This document shows, in pieces, positions 16,707-24,855 of a stretch of 64,000 nt of DNA. Location of the stretch: the NCBI RefSeq assembly GCF_014644415.1, contig NZ_BMKQ01000002.1, positions 186,001-250,000 on the forward strand. Direction: 5' to 3'. The notes under the pieces are model-generated. The model was not told the DNA's origin. It searched no databases and saw only the letters and a list, made by a program, of their open reading frames with translations. Position 1 is the stretch's first letter. Every line of letters begins with the position of its first letter. The position numbers and the translations under genes are program-made. Source of the DNA: Marmoricola endophyticus. Lineage in GTDB: Bacteria; Actinomycetota; Actinomycetes; Propionibacteriales; Nocardioidaceae.

Positions 16707-17255
16707 TCAGCGACCCAGGTCGTAGACCCGCAGGGTCGCGAGGTCGGAGACGTAGCGCCCGCCCTTGGCGTCGCCGGGCACGGTGAGCCGCGGCTGTGCG
16801 AGCGGCGTGCCGTCCTGGGTGAGTGCGACCAGCGACTGGGTGCCGCCGAAGCCCGGGTCGACCTCGCCGGCGGAGACGACGGCCTGGTAGCCGTCGCTTG
16901 CGATCGCGAGCACCGCGAACCGCAGCGAGTCGTTCTTCACCGCGGGGTCGGTCCGCAGCCCGGCACTGGCCAGCACATCGGTCAGCGAAGGCCCGGTGAA
17001 GGTCGCCGTGACCGGCGTACCGCTCGCGGCGTAGGTGACCGTCTGGGTCTGCTGCGGGAGCGCCCGCAGGTCGGTGAGCGAGAGGTCGCGGCGCGCGGTG
17101 ACGGCGCCGATGATCCGAAGCGAGGGCTTGACGCGTGGCTGGGCGGCCGCGGCAGGGGCGGTGCCGGCGGCGGGCTCCTGGCCGGACGCGACACCAGGGG
17201 CGACGACGAGGGCGGCGAGGATGGTCAACGGGAGGACGAGACGTGAGAGACGCAT
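16707..17255 (-). CDS. Secreted protein with sulphite-oxidase (molybdopterin-binding) fold, cofactor residues absent
   Basis: 182 aa. A Sec signal peptide is clear (RLVLPLTILAALVVAPGVASG, cleavage likely near ASG-QE), then a low-complexity Ala/Pro linker. The C-terminal ~140 residues resemble the SUOX-type molybdopterin-binding domain: LRIIGAVTARRDLSLTDLRALPQ, TFTGPSLTDVLASAGL, GYQAVVSAGEVDPGFGG and DAKGGRYVSDLATLRVYD. No cysteine occurs in the whole protein, so the molybdenum thiolate ligand is missing and a catalytic role is unlikely. TAGTCT lies 7 nt before the ATG. It is in the accessory insert, behind an MFS gene on the same strand. Confidence 0.72.
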   Translation of the reverse strand: MRLSRLVLPLTILAALVVAPGVASGQEPAAGTAPAAAAQPRVKPSLRIIGAVTARRDLSLTDLRALPQQTQTVTYAASGTPVTATFTGPSLTDVLASAGLRTDPAVKNDSLRFAVLAIASDGYQAVVSAGEVDPGFGGTQSLVALTQDGTPLAQPRLTVPGDAKGGRYVSDLATLRVYDLGR

Positions 17256-17262
17256 GTGCGTG

Positions 17263-17268
17263 AGACTA
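17263..17268 (-). promoter_or_regulatory. -10 hexamer for the secreted SUOX-fold gene
   Basis: TAGTCT on the minus strand, 7 nt before ATG 17255. Confidence 0.45.
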
Positions 17269-17299
17269 GGTCGGATTCTGCCGCAGGTGCGGCGCCTGT

Positions 17300-18544
17300 C
17301 TACGCCAGCTCGTCCTCGACGTACTGCTGGGGCGCGACCTGCAGGGCCGCCCACAGCAGCGGCGCGACGAGGACGGTGAGCACGACCAGCCCGACGCTCC
17401 AGCTGCCGGTGAGGTCGTGCAGCACACCCATGCCGAACGGGCCGACCACGGCGATGACGTAACCCGCCGACTGGGTGAAGCCGGACAGTGCGGCGGTGCC
17501 GCCGGGCGTACGGGCCCGCAGCGCGATCATCGCCAGCACCAGCGGGAAGGTGCTCGCGCCGATGCCGACGAGCACTGCCCACAGGTACGCCAGCGGCGCG
17601 GGGGCGAAGGCCAGGCCCAGGTAGCCGACCGGGTAGCAGAGCACCACCGTCCACACCATCGGCCTGAGGTTCTCCAGCCGTGCGGCGAGCACCGGCAGCA
17701 GGAAGGACAGCGGGATCGAGATGCCGGCGATGACCCCCAGCAGCACGCCCGCCTCGTCGCGGGAGAAGCCGGCGTCGCGGTAGATCTCGGCGAACCAGCC
17801 GTAGATCGAGTACGCCATCAGCGACTGGAAGCCGAAGAACATCGCCATCCGTCGTCCCAGCCGGGTGCCCGCCACCTGGCGCAGGGTGTACGACGCACCG
17901 GCCTGCGGGGTCTGGGTGGGTTCCGGCGTCGCGGGGGTCTCGCGCAGCGCGAGCAGCACCCACGGGACCGCGGCGACGGCGGCCGTGAGTCCCCAGGTGA
18001 GGATGCCGGCTCGCCAGTCGTCGTACGCCGTGGCGATCGGGGCCGTGGTCAGCGACGCCGTGGTCAGCCCGACTGCGAGCGCGGTCGAGTACGTCGCCGT
18101 CACCAGCCCGACGTGCCGGCGGAAGTGCAGGCGTACCAGCGAGGGCATCACCACGTTGCCGGTCGCCATCCCGGCCAGCGCGAGGAGAGAGAGCAGGAGG
18201 AAGCCGACGGTGCTGTCGACCCGGCTGCGCAGGACGATCCCCGCACACACGGCGACCAGGGCGACGAGGGTCGTCCGGTGGGGACCGACCTTCGCCGCGA
18301 CCCGCGGTGCGAGGGCTCCGAAGGCGGCGAAGGAGACCACCGGCAGCGCGGTGAGCACGCCCGCGACCGTCGAGGACATGCCGAGCGCGCTGCGGATCTC
18401 GGAGAGCACCGGTCCGACCGAGACGGCCGCCGGCCGCAGGTTGAAGGCGAGGAGCACGAGCCCGACGAGCACCAGGGCGCGCCCACCGCGCGAGCGCCAG
18501 GGGTCGAGCGGGGCGTCGTCGCCGAGCCCGGTCCGAGAGGTCAC
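17300..18544 (-). CDS. MFS transporter, CynX/NimT type
   Basis: Major facilitator permease of 414 aa with twelve hydrophobic segments. The N-terminus LVLVGLVLLAFNLRPAAVSVGPVL is the hallmark of the CynX/NimT (cyanate/2-nitroimidazole) family, and the loop motif APRVAAKVGPHRTT corresponds to the A-type MFS loop 2-3. A central cytoplasmic loop (RETPATPEPTQTPQAG) separates the halves. The substrate cannot be assigned. GTG 18544 is divergent from the winged-helix gene at 18604, with 59 bp between starts. Confidence 0.85.
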   Translation of the reverse strand: MTSRTGLGDDAPLDPWRSRGGRALVLVGLVLLAFNLRPAAVSVGPVLSEIRSALGMSSTVAGVLTALPVVSFAAFGALAPRVAAKVGPHRTTLVALVAVCAGIVLRSRVDSTVGFLLLSLLALAGMATGNVVMPSLVRLHFRRHVGLVTATYSTALAVGLTTASLTTAPIATAYDDWRAGILTWGLTAAVAAVPWVLLALRETPATPEPTQTPQAGASYTLRQVAGTRLGRRMAMFFGFQSLMAYSIYGWFAEIYRDAGFSRDEAGVLLGVIAGISIPLSFLLPVLAARLENLRPMVWTVVLCYPVGYLGLAFAPAPLAYLWAVLVGIGASTFPLVLAMIALRARTPGGTAALSGFTQSAGYVIAVVGPFGMGVLHDLTGSWSVGLVVLTVLVAPLLWAALQVAPQQYVEDELA

Positions 18545-18603
18545 GGCCGTGAGTGTGCCAGTCGCTCCGCCTCGTGTCGGAGTGCGGTGCGAGGATCGCC
18601 GCC

Positions 18604-19785
18604 ATGTCTGAGCCGAGGGTGGTCAGCGACGCGGAGCGGCGCGCCCGGCTGGGCCGCCGGCACGCGCTGGCGGAGTCCGTGGACGGCGTGCTCGAGGCCG
18701 CCGAGAGCGTGGTCTGCCTGCACGCCACCGAGCCGGCGAGTGTCTACCTGTCGGCCCGGGCGCGCGGCGGCGCCACCCGGGACGACGTCTCACGAGCGCT
18801 GTACGACGACCGCAGCGTCGTGCGTCAGCTGGCGATGCGGCGGACCGTCTTCGCGTTCCCGGCCGACCTGCTCCCGGCGGTCCGGGGGAGTGCGGCGGCA
18901 CGGGTGGCCGCGCAGCAGGTCGACCGGCTGGGCAAGGAGGTGCAGGCCGCCGGTCACGCGCGGGACGGTCAGGCCTGGGTGCGCGAGACGTGCGCGGAGG
19001 TGCTGGCCGCGATCCGTGACGAGCCGGCGACCACGGTGCAGCTGCGGGGGCGAATCCCCACCCTCGACCTGCGGGTCGGCGCCGACTCGGGTGCGAAGTG
19101 GGGTGGACCGTCCCCGGTGGCACCCCGGGTGCTGACCGTGCTCGCCGCCGACGGGTCCGTGGTCCGCGGCGAGAACGCCGGTGGCTGGAAGACCTCCCGC
19201 CCGGTGTGGACGGCCGTCGAGGACTGGCTGGCCGCCCCACCGCGGCCGCTGCCCGAGGCCGAGGGGTACGCCGCACTCGTGGCCGCCTGGCTGCTCCGCT
19301 TCGGGCCCGGCACCGAGGACGACGTCGTGTGGTGGCTCGGTGCGACGAAGGCCGCCGTACGCCGAGCACTCGCCGACGTCGGTGCCGTCACCGTGCACCT
19401 CGGTGACGGGACACCGGCGTACCTCCACCCCGACGACGTCGCCCCGGTCACCGACCCCGGGCCGTGGGCGGCGCTGCTCCCCGGGCTGGACCCCTCGACC
19501 ATGGGCTGGAAGGAGCGCGCCTTCTACCTGGGACCGCACCGCGAGCAGGTCTTCGACCGCAACGGCAACGGCGGCGCGACCGCGTGGTGGCGGGGCCGGA
19601 TCGTCGGCTGCTGGACCCAGCGCGACGACGGCAGCGTGGTGCTGCTGCCGCTGGAGGACCTGTCCGCCCGGGCGAGCGCAGCGCTGGAGCGTGAGGCGCG
19701 GCGGCTGACGCAGTGGCTCGACGGTGAGGTCGTCCGGTCGGTGTACACCGCTCCCGCCGTGCGCGCCGCCCAGCGCGAGGGCTGA
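18604..19785 (+). CDS. Winged-helix DNA-binding protein, AlkZ/YcaQ superfamily (PF06224)
   Basis: 393 aa of the HTH_42 family, whose characterised members are DNA glycosylases for crosslinks and alkyl adducts. Visible features are the N-terminal HALAESVDGVLEAAESVVCLHATEPASVYLSARAR, tandem winged-helix units, RFGPGTEDDVVWWLGATKAAVRRAL in the middle and STMGWKERAFYLG with FDRNGNGGATAWWRGRIVGCW near the end. The family's usual catalytic Gln-x-Gln/Asp near the N-terminus is replaced by the HATEPASVYLS segment, as in many actinobacterial paralogues, so glycosylase activity is uncertain. It is divergent from the MFS gene. Confidence 0.8.
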   Translation: MSEPRVVSDAERRARLGRRHALAESVDGVLEAAESVVCLHATEPASVYLSARARGGATRDDVSRALYDDRSVVRQLAMRRTVFAFPADLLPAVRGSAAARVAAQQVDRLGKEVQAAGHARDGQAWVRETCAEVLAAIRDEPATTVQLRGRIPTLDLRVGADSGAKWGGPSPVAPRVLTVLAADGSVVRGENAGGWKTSRPVWTAVEDWLAAPPRPLPEAEGYAALVAAWLLRFGPGTEDDVVWWLGATKAAVRRALADVGAVTVHLGDGTPAYLHPDDVAPVTDPGPWAALLPGLDPSTMGWKERAFYLGPHREQVFDRNGNGGATAWWRGRIVGCWTQRDDGSVVLLPLEDLSARASAALEREARRLTQWLDGEVVRSVYTAPAVRAAQREG

Positions 19786-19820
19786 CCGCGCCACCGGCCG
19801 GCCGGGGGGCCCGTACGCCG

Positions 19821-19826
19821 TACCCT
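19821..19826 (+). promoter_or_regulatory. -10 hexamer for the DUF2344 gene
   Basis: TACCCT, 6 nt before GTG 19833. The partner gene therefore has its own promoter, in keeping with its separation from the radical SAM gene. Confidence 0.45.
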
Positions 19827-19832
19827 GCGGGG

Positions 19833-20600
19833 GTGCGTGAGCAACCCCAGCAGCAGCCGCCGCCGGTCCAGCGGCTCCGCGTGCGTTACGCGAAGCGTGG
19901 CCGCCTGCGGTTCACCAGCCACCGCGACTTCAGCCGCGCCTTCGAGCGGGCGGTGTTCCGGGCGCGGGTGCCGATGGCCTACTCCTCGGGGTTCAACCCG
20001 CACCCGCGGATCTCGTACGCCGGCGCCGCACCGACGGGCTCGGCCAGCGAGGCGGAGTACCTCGAGATCGCGCTGGCGCGTGTCTGCGACGCGGCCGAGG
20101 TGCACGCGCAGCTGGACGAGGCGCTGCCTCCCGGGTTGGACGTCCTCGAGGTGGTGCCCTCCGCCGGGGGAGCGCTGGCCGAGCGGCTCGAGGCCTCGGT
20201 GTGGGAGATCCGGCTGGCCGGTGTGGCGTCCGCCGCGGCGGAGGAGGCGGTGCGCCGGTTCCTCGCCACCGAGGAGGTCCTCGTCGAGCGGATGACGAAG
20301 AAGGGCCTGCGTACCTTCGACAGCCGCGGTGCGGTTCTCCGGCTCGCGGTGACCGACGGCGAGGCGGGCCCGGGATCCTCGGGTTCGTCGGAGCCGTGTG
20401 CGATACTGCACATGGTCCTGCGGCACGACACACCCGCCGTGAGACCCGACGACATCCTCGCCGGACTGCGCGAGATCGCCGGCCTGGACATTGCTGCTGC
20501 ACCCGTGCAGCAGCGAACCGCCCAGGGACCGATCGATCCCGACGCCGGCACGGTGGGGGATCCGTTGGCACCCGACCGCGACGCGGTCGCGCACCCGTGA
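19833..20600 (+). CDS. TIGR03936 / DUF2344 radical SAM-associated protein
   Basis: 255 aa partner of the TIGR03960 radical SAM family. The diagnostic N-terminal block is present: RLRVRYAKRGRLRFTSHRDF and SRAFERAVFRARVPMAYSSGFNPHPRISYA, followed by TGSASEAEYLEIAL. The function is unknown; the family is found fused to or beside B12/radical SAM proteins and is thought to act with them on RNA. It is 3.8 kb downstream of that partner and 172 bp upstream of the RNase gene. The C-terminal ~35 residues (QQRTAQGPIDPDAGTVGDPL) are variable. Confidence 0.9.
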   Translation: MREQPQQQPPPVQRLRVRYAKRGRLRFTSHRDFSRAFERAVFRARVPMAYSSGFNPHPRISYAGAAPTGSASEAEYLEIALARVCDAAEVHAQLDEALPPGLDVLEVVPSAGGALAERLEASVWEIRLAGVASAAAEEAVRRFLATEEVLVERMTKKGLRTFDSRGAVLRLAVTDGEAGPGSSGSSEPCAILHMVLRHDTPAVRPDDILAGLREIAGLDIAAAPVQQRTAQGPIDPDAGTVGDPLAPDRDAVAHP

Positions 20601-20772
20601 GAGGGGTGCGTGGCTCAGGCGACCGCGGCACGGTGCCGGTGGGCCCGCGACGACGTTGACGCGGAGGGTGTCGCCGCACCAGTAGAGGCTTTTCGGCAGT
20701 CGGGCTCGCCCGGCCGCCGTACGACACCGCGCCGGGGGTGCTCCGCACCCGCCCGGCGCCCGAGGAGCGCAC

Positions 20773-23700
20773 ATGCTCGATCCTGAGAACCCGACCGACG
20801 CGACCGAGCAGGACGGCGGGAGCGTGGCCCCCACCGAGCAGGCGCCCGCGGCCGACAAGCCGGCCCCGCGCAAGCGTGCCGTGCGCAAGACGGCTGCTCC
20901 CACCCCGACCGATGCCGCCACCGGCGACGTCGAGGCGGCCGGTGGGGACGGTCCCACCACCGCGGCCCCGGCGAAGAAGGCCGCGGCACGTCGGCCCCGG
21001 AAGAGCGCCGCTGCCGCGGCGGCCCCGGCCGACACCGCCGACGACACCACCGCCGAGACCCCGGCCGAGCCGACCGGTGGGCAGGCGCCCCTCTTCCAGC
21101 CGCCGGCGGTGACGACGACCGTGCGCAAGCGCGCGACTCGCAAGGCTGCTCCTCCCGCCGAGCCGCCGTCGGAGCAGACGACCGAGCAGACCGTGGCCGC
21201 CGCCGAGAGCGCCGAGGAGCCCTCGGCGCCCGCGAAGAAGGCCACGGCGAAGCGGACCACGAAGAAGTCGGCTACGGCCAAGCCGGACTCCGCGCAGGCG
21301 TCGGAGGCGTCTGAGGCGACCGACGAGTCCGCCGGCGAGCAGGAGCAGAAGCCCGCCAAGAAGAAGTCGGGCAAGAAGAAGTCCGAGAAGTCCGAGACCC
21401 CGTCCGCGCCCGACGCACAGGACGCAGGCCAGTCCACGACCGAGGCGGCGGAGGACTCCGACCAGGCCCCGAAGAAGAAGTCCGGCAAGAAGAAGTCCGG
21501 CAAGAAGAAGGCCGACGCCGACGGCGAGAGCGCGACCGCTGCGGAGGGCACCGAGAGCGCCGGACCCGAGGCCGGTGCGGGGCAGGGCGACGAGCAGGCT
21601 CCCGAGAGCCCGAAGAGCCCGAAGAGCTCGGGCAGCTCCGAGGACTCGGAGGACTCGGAGGACTCGGAGGACTCGGGCGACGGCTCGGGTGCTCGACGGC
21701 GGCCGCGACGCCGCGGCGGCCGGCGGCGCCGTCGCGGTGGAGGTGGCGGTGAGGGTGGCGACGCCTCCGCCGACAGCGACGACGCGGCCGGGTCCGAGGG
21801 TGCCGACACGTCCGAGTCGGGCGACGGCTCCGCTGACGACCAGTCCGCTGACGACCAGTCCGGCGACGACCAGTCCGGCGACGAGAACGGACAGGGCTCC
21901 GGCAGTCGGCGTCGACGCAGCCGCCGTCGGCGCGGCGGTGGCGGCGGTGGGAACGGCGACGGCGAGCGTCGCAGCCGCAACCCCGAGGACGAGATCACCG
22001 CGCTCTCCGGGTCGACCCGGTTGGAGGCGAAGAAGCAGCGTCGCCGCGAGGGCAGGGAGGCCGGCCGGCGTCGCGCCCCGATCGTGAGCGAGGCGGAGTT
22101 CCTGGCTCGCCGCGAGTCCGTCGAGCGCACGATGGTGGTGCGCCAGCGTGAGGACCTCACCCAGATCGGCGTGCTCGAGGACAAGGTGCTCGTCGAGCAC
22201 TACGTCTCGCGGGAGTCGCAGACCTCGATGATCGGCAACGTCTACCTCGGCCGGGTGCAGAACGTCCTGCCCTCGATGGAGGCCGCGTTCATCGACATCG
22301 GCAAGGGCCGTAACGCCGTGCTGTACGCCGGAGAGGTCAACTGGAAGGCGCTCGGAGCCAAGGACGGCCAGCCGCGCACGATCGAGTCGGTGCTCTCCCC
22401 GGGACAGCCGGTGCTGGTGCAGGTCTCGAAGGACCCGATCGGCCACAAGGGCGCACGGTTGACCAGTCAGGTCAGCCTGCCCGGCCGGTTCCTGGTCTAC
22501 GTCCCGGACGGCACGACGTCTGGCATCTCACGCAAGCTCCCCGAGGGCGAGCGCGGGCGGCTGAAGAAGCTGCTCAAGGAGATCGTCCCGGACAGCGCCG
22601 GCGTCATCGTGCGTACGGCCGCCGAGGGCGCCTCCGAGGAGGAGCTGACCAAGGACGTCGAGCGGCTCACCGCGCGGTGGAGCGACATCGAGGAGAAGGT
22701 GAAGGCCGGCGGCGGCAAGGGCGGCGCCCCGCAGCTGCTCTACGGCGAGCCGGACCTGACGCTCAAGGTCGTCCGTGACCTGTTCACCGAGGACTTCTCC
22801 CGTCTCGTCGTCCAGGGCCAGGACGCCTGGGAGCTGGTCGACGGGTACGTCAGCCACGTCGCGCCGGAGCTGCGTGAGCGGCTCGAGCACTACCAGCCCG
22901 ACGACCGCGACGGGGTCGACCTGTTCGCCGCCCACCGGGTGGACGAGCAGATCGCCAAGGGCCTGGACCGCAAGGTCTGGCTGCCGTCCGGTGGGTCGCT
23001 GATCATCGACCGCACCGAGGCGATGACCGTCGTCGACGTCAACACGGGGAAGTTCACCGGGTCCGGCGGCAACCTCGAGGAGACGGTCACCAAGAACAAC
23101 CTCGAGGCCGCGGAGGAGATCGTCCGTCAGCTGCGGCTGCGCGACATCGGCGGCATCGTCGTCGTCGACTTCATCGACATGGTCCTCGAGTCCAACCGTG
23201 ACCTCGTGCTGCGCCGGCTGGTCGAGTGCCTCGGTCGTGACCGCACCCGTCACCAGGTCGCCGAGGTGACCTCGCTGGGTCTGGTGCAGATGACCCGCAA
23301 GCGGATCGGCACCGGGCTGCTCGAGGCGTTCAGCGAGGAGTGCACGCACTGCAAGGGCCGTGGGCTGACGGTCCACGAGCACCCGATCGAGCCCTCGACC
23401 AAGCGGGAGGACGACTCCCGCCGCGGCGGCGGTCGCCGGGGCCGGGGGAACGGTGGCAACGGCGGGTCCCAGAACGGCAACGGTGGCGGCTCGCAGAACC
23501 GCAACGGCGGGTCGTCCTCGAACGGGAGCAACGGCTCGCACGCGCCGTCGCCCGCCGACGTCGCCGCGATCGCCCGGGCCGAGAACGCCGACAAGGCGCC
23601 GCTCGACGAGCAGCAGGAGGTGGCCGAGGCACCGAAGGATGTCCCCACCGAGACGACGGCCGAGACCCCGACCGAGACCCCGACCGAGACGACGGCCGAC

Positions 23701-24078
23701 ACCCCGGCCGTGCCCGTCGCACCGTCGGAGGAGACCGCGTCGGGAGACACCCCGTCGGCACCGGTCGACCCCGCTCCTGCGGTGGTCACCTCGGGTCGTC
23801 GTCGTACGGCACGACGCGCCGCCGGTCCGCCCGTCGACGCCCCGGACGTCTCCGCGGTCCCCGAGGAGCCGGACGCTCCCGAGGGCGCGGACGAGGTCAG
23901 CCTCGACCCGGGACCGGCCGACGCGCCGGTGACGGAGGACGAGACGGTGCCGCTCGACGCGGCGGACGCCGACGGCGACACGGGAGACGCGGGAGACACG
24001 GAGACTGCCGAGGACGCCGAGGGCGAGGACTCCGTGCTGTCGGTCCCGGTCAAGCGCAAGAGCGGCCGGCGGCGTTGA
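20773..24078 (+). CDS. rne: Ribonuclease E/G with long disordered extensions
   Basis: Endoribonuclease for mRNA decay and rRNA processing, 1101 aa. The catalytic core spans about residues 446-875: an S1 domain (EDKVLVEHYVSRESQTSMIGNVYLGRVQNVLPSMEAAFIDIG), the Mg2+ ligands D755 in TVVDVNTGKF and D799 in VVDFIDMVLES, and the zinc-link C857-THC860. The N-terminal ~440 residues are low complexity: blocks of KKKSGKKKSG, runs of SED, then RRRPRRRGGRRRRRGGGG. The C-terminal ~225 residues are also disordered, with repeats of TETPTETP, and end in KRKSGRRR. Core architecture inside two extensions is the actinobacterial RNase E form. The usual rplU-rpmA-obg genes do not follow. ATG 20773 is preceded by a GC-rich leader of about 170 bp. 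Confidence 0.95.
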   Translation: MLDPENPTDATEQDGGSVAPTEQAPAADKPAPRKRAVRKTAAPTPTDAATGDVEAAGGDGPTTAAPAKKAAARRPRKSAAAAAAPADTADDTTAETPAEPTGGQAPLFQPPAVTTTVRKRATRKAAPPAEPPSEQTTEQTVAAAESAEEPSAPAKKATAKRTTKKSATAKPDSAQASEASEATDESAGEQEQKPAKKKSGKKKSEKSETPSAPDAQDAGQSTTEAAEDSDQAPKKKSGKKKSGKKKADADGESATAAEGTESAGPEAGAGQGDEQAPESPKSPKSSGSSEDSEDSEDSEDSGDGSGARRRPRRRGGRRRRRGGGGGEGGDASADSDDAAGSEGADTSESGDGSADDQSADDQSGDDQSGDENGQGSGSRRRRSRRRRGGGGGGNGDGERRSRNPEDEITALSGSTRLEAKKQRRREGREAGRRRAPIVSEAEFLARRESVERTMVVRQREDLTQIGVLEDKVLVEHYVSRESQTSMIGNVYLGRVQNVLPSMEAAFIDIGKGRNAVLYAGEVNWKALGAKDGQPRTIESVLSPGQPVLVQVSKDPIGHKGARLTSQVSLPGRFLVYVPDGTTSGISRKLPEGERGRLKKLLKEIVPDSAGVIVRTAAEGASEEELTKDVERLTARWSDIEEKVKAGGGKGGAPQLLYGEPDLTLKVVRDLFTEDFSRLVVQGQDAWELVDGYVSHVAPELRERLEHYQPDDRDGVDLFAAHRVDEQIAKGLDRKVWLPSGGSLIIDRTEAMTVVDVNTGKFTGSGGNLEETVTKNNLEAAEEIVRQLRLRDIGGIVVVDFIDMVLESNRDLVLRRLVECLGRDRTRHQVAEVTSLGLVQMTRKRIGTGLLEAFSEECTHCKGRGLTVHEHPIEPSTKREDDSRRGGGRRGRGNGGNGGSQNGNGGGSQNRNGGSSSNGSNGSHAPSPADVAAIARAENADKAPLDEQQEVAEAPKDVPTETTAETPTETPTETTADTPAVPVAPSEETASGDTPSAPVDPAPAVVTSGRRRTARRAAGPPVDAPDVSAVPEEPDAPEGADEVSLDPGPADAPVTEDETVPLDAADADGDTGDAGDTETAEDAEGEDSVLSVPVKRKSGRRR

Positions 24079-24195
24079 AGAGCGCTCGGCGCCGGGTTCT
24101 TCCGGCGTTCACCCTGATCAGGTAGGCATGCGCCACACAGACCCGGCGGCACCACGTCGGCGGGGTCGCGACGACAACGAGGACGGCTGCCACCC

Positions 24196-24627
24196 ATGGC
24201 CAAGAAGAAGACATCGCCGAGCAAGATCGAGCGCGAGCTGACCGCCACGACCGAGAAGCTGCGCGCGCGACTCGCCAAGGCCGAGGCGAAGGCCGAGAAG
24301 TGGAAGAGCCAGGCCAAGGACGCGCAGAAGTCCGCGGTGGCCCTGGAGAAGAAGCTCGCGCGTCAGGTCGACCGGGCCGACAAGGCCAAGCAGAAGGCCA
24401 AGGCGGACCGCAAGGCCCGCAAGGTCGTCGAGGCGGCCGTCGAGCAGAATGCCCAGGAGCGCACCGAGGCCGCCGACGCGGGCGCCGGGGCGAGCGTCGT
24501 ACCGGCCACCGAGCAGGTGCCCGACGAGTCCTGGACGGTCACCCGGCTGCGCGCCGAGGCACGGGCCCAGGGTGTCGCTGGCTACTCCCGCAAGACCAAG
24601 GCGCAGCTGCTCGCCAGCCTGCGCTGA
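24196..24627 (+). CDS. Lysine/alanine-rich coiled-coil protein with C-terminal SAP/Rho-N-like helix pair
   Basis: 143 aa. Residues 1-95 are a highly charged helix (KIERELTATTEKLRARLAKAEAKAEKWKSQ...) likely to form a coiled coil. A short Ala/Gly/Pro linker leads to DESWTVTRLRAEARAQGVAGYSRKTKAQLLASL, which has the helix-turn-helix pattern of SAP or Rho N-terminal domains (L..eA...gi.g.s..tK..L...L). That suggests nucleic-acid binding; the precise role is unknown. It sits alone between the RNase gene and dnaE, at a break in conserved gene order. A strong hairpin follows it. Confidence 0.7.
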   Translation: MAKKKTSPSKIERELTATTEKLRARLAKAEAKAEKWKSQAKDAQKSAVALEKKLARQVDRADKAKQKAKADRKARKVVEAAVEQNAQERTEAADAGAGASVVPATEQVPDESWTVTRLRAEARAQGVAGYSRKTKAQLLASLR

Positions 24628-24640
24628 GCACGGGTGAGCG

Positions 24641-24670
24641 GCCGGCGCCGAGGTCACCCTCGGGGCCGGC
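24641..24670 (+). terminator. Hairpin after the coiled-coil/SAP gene
   Basis: A 13-bp stem with one mismatch (arms GCCGGCGCCGAGG and CCTCGGGGCCGGC) around a TCAC loop, 13 nt past the stop codon. There is no T-run after it, as is common for terminators in high-GC actinobacteria. Confidence 0.6.
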
Positions 24671-24715
24671 TCCGACACCCGCGCTGAGGTGGCCGGGAGA
24701 CGCGCGTCGCTGACC

Positions 24716-24721
24716 TAGGGT
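24716..24721 (+). promoter_or_regulatory. -10-like hexamer for dnaE
   Basis: TAGGGT, 134 nt upstream of dnaE, implying a leader of about 128 nt, unusually long for this window. No -35 box or known riboswitch pattern was found. Confidence 0.35.
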
Positions 24722-24855
24722 GGATGATCTTCCCCGGACTGTCGGCGCTGCCCGGCAGACTGCACGACCACTGATCCACGCCAGACCCTGGAGCGGCCCG
24801 CGCGGCTGCCCCGTGGCTGTCGTACGCCGCTCGAGGGAAGGGTGAGCCACCACCG

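Noticed and set aside
19524-22184. Long antisense frame with Ser/Pro-rich translation over DUF2344 and the RNase N-terminus
   Set aside because: Its repeats mirror the low-complexity SED/KKKSG blocks of the sense protein; no start or family evidence.
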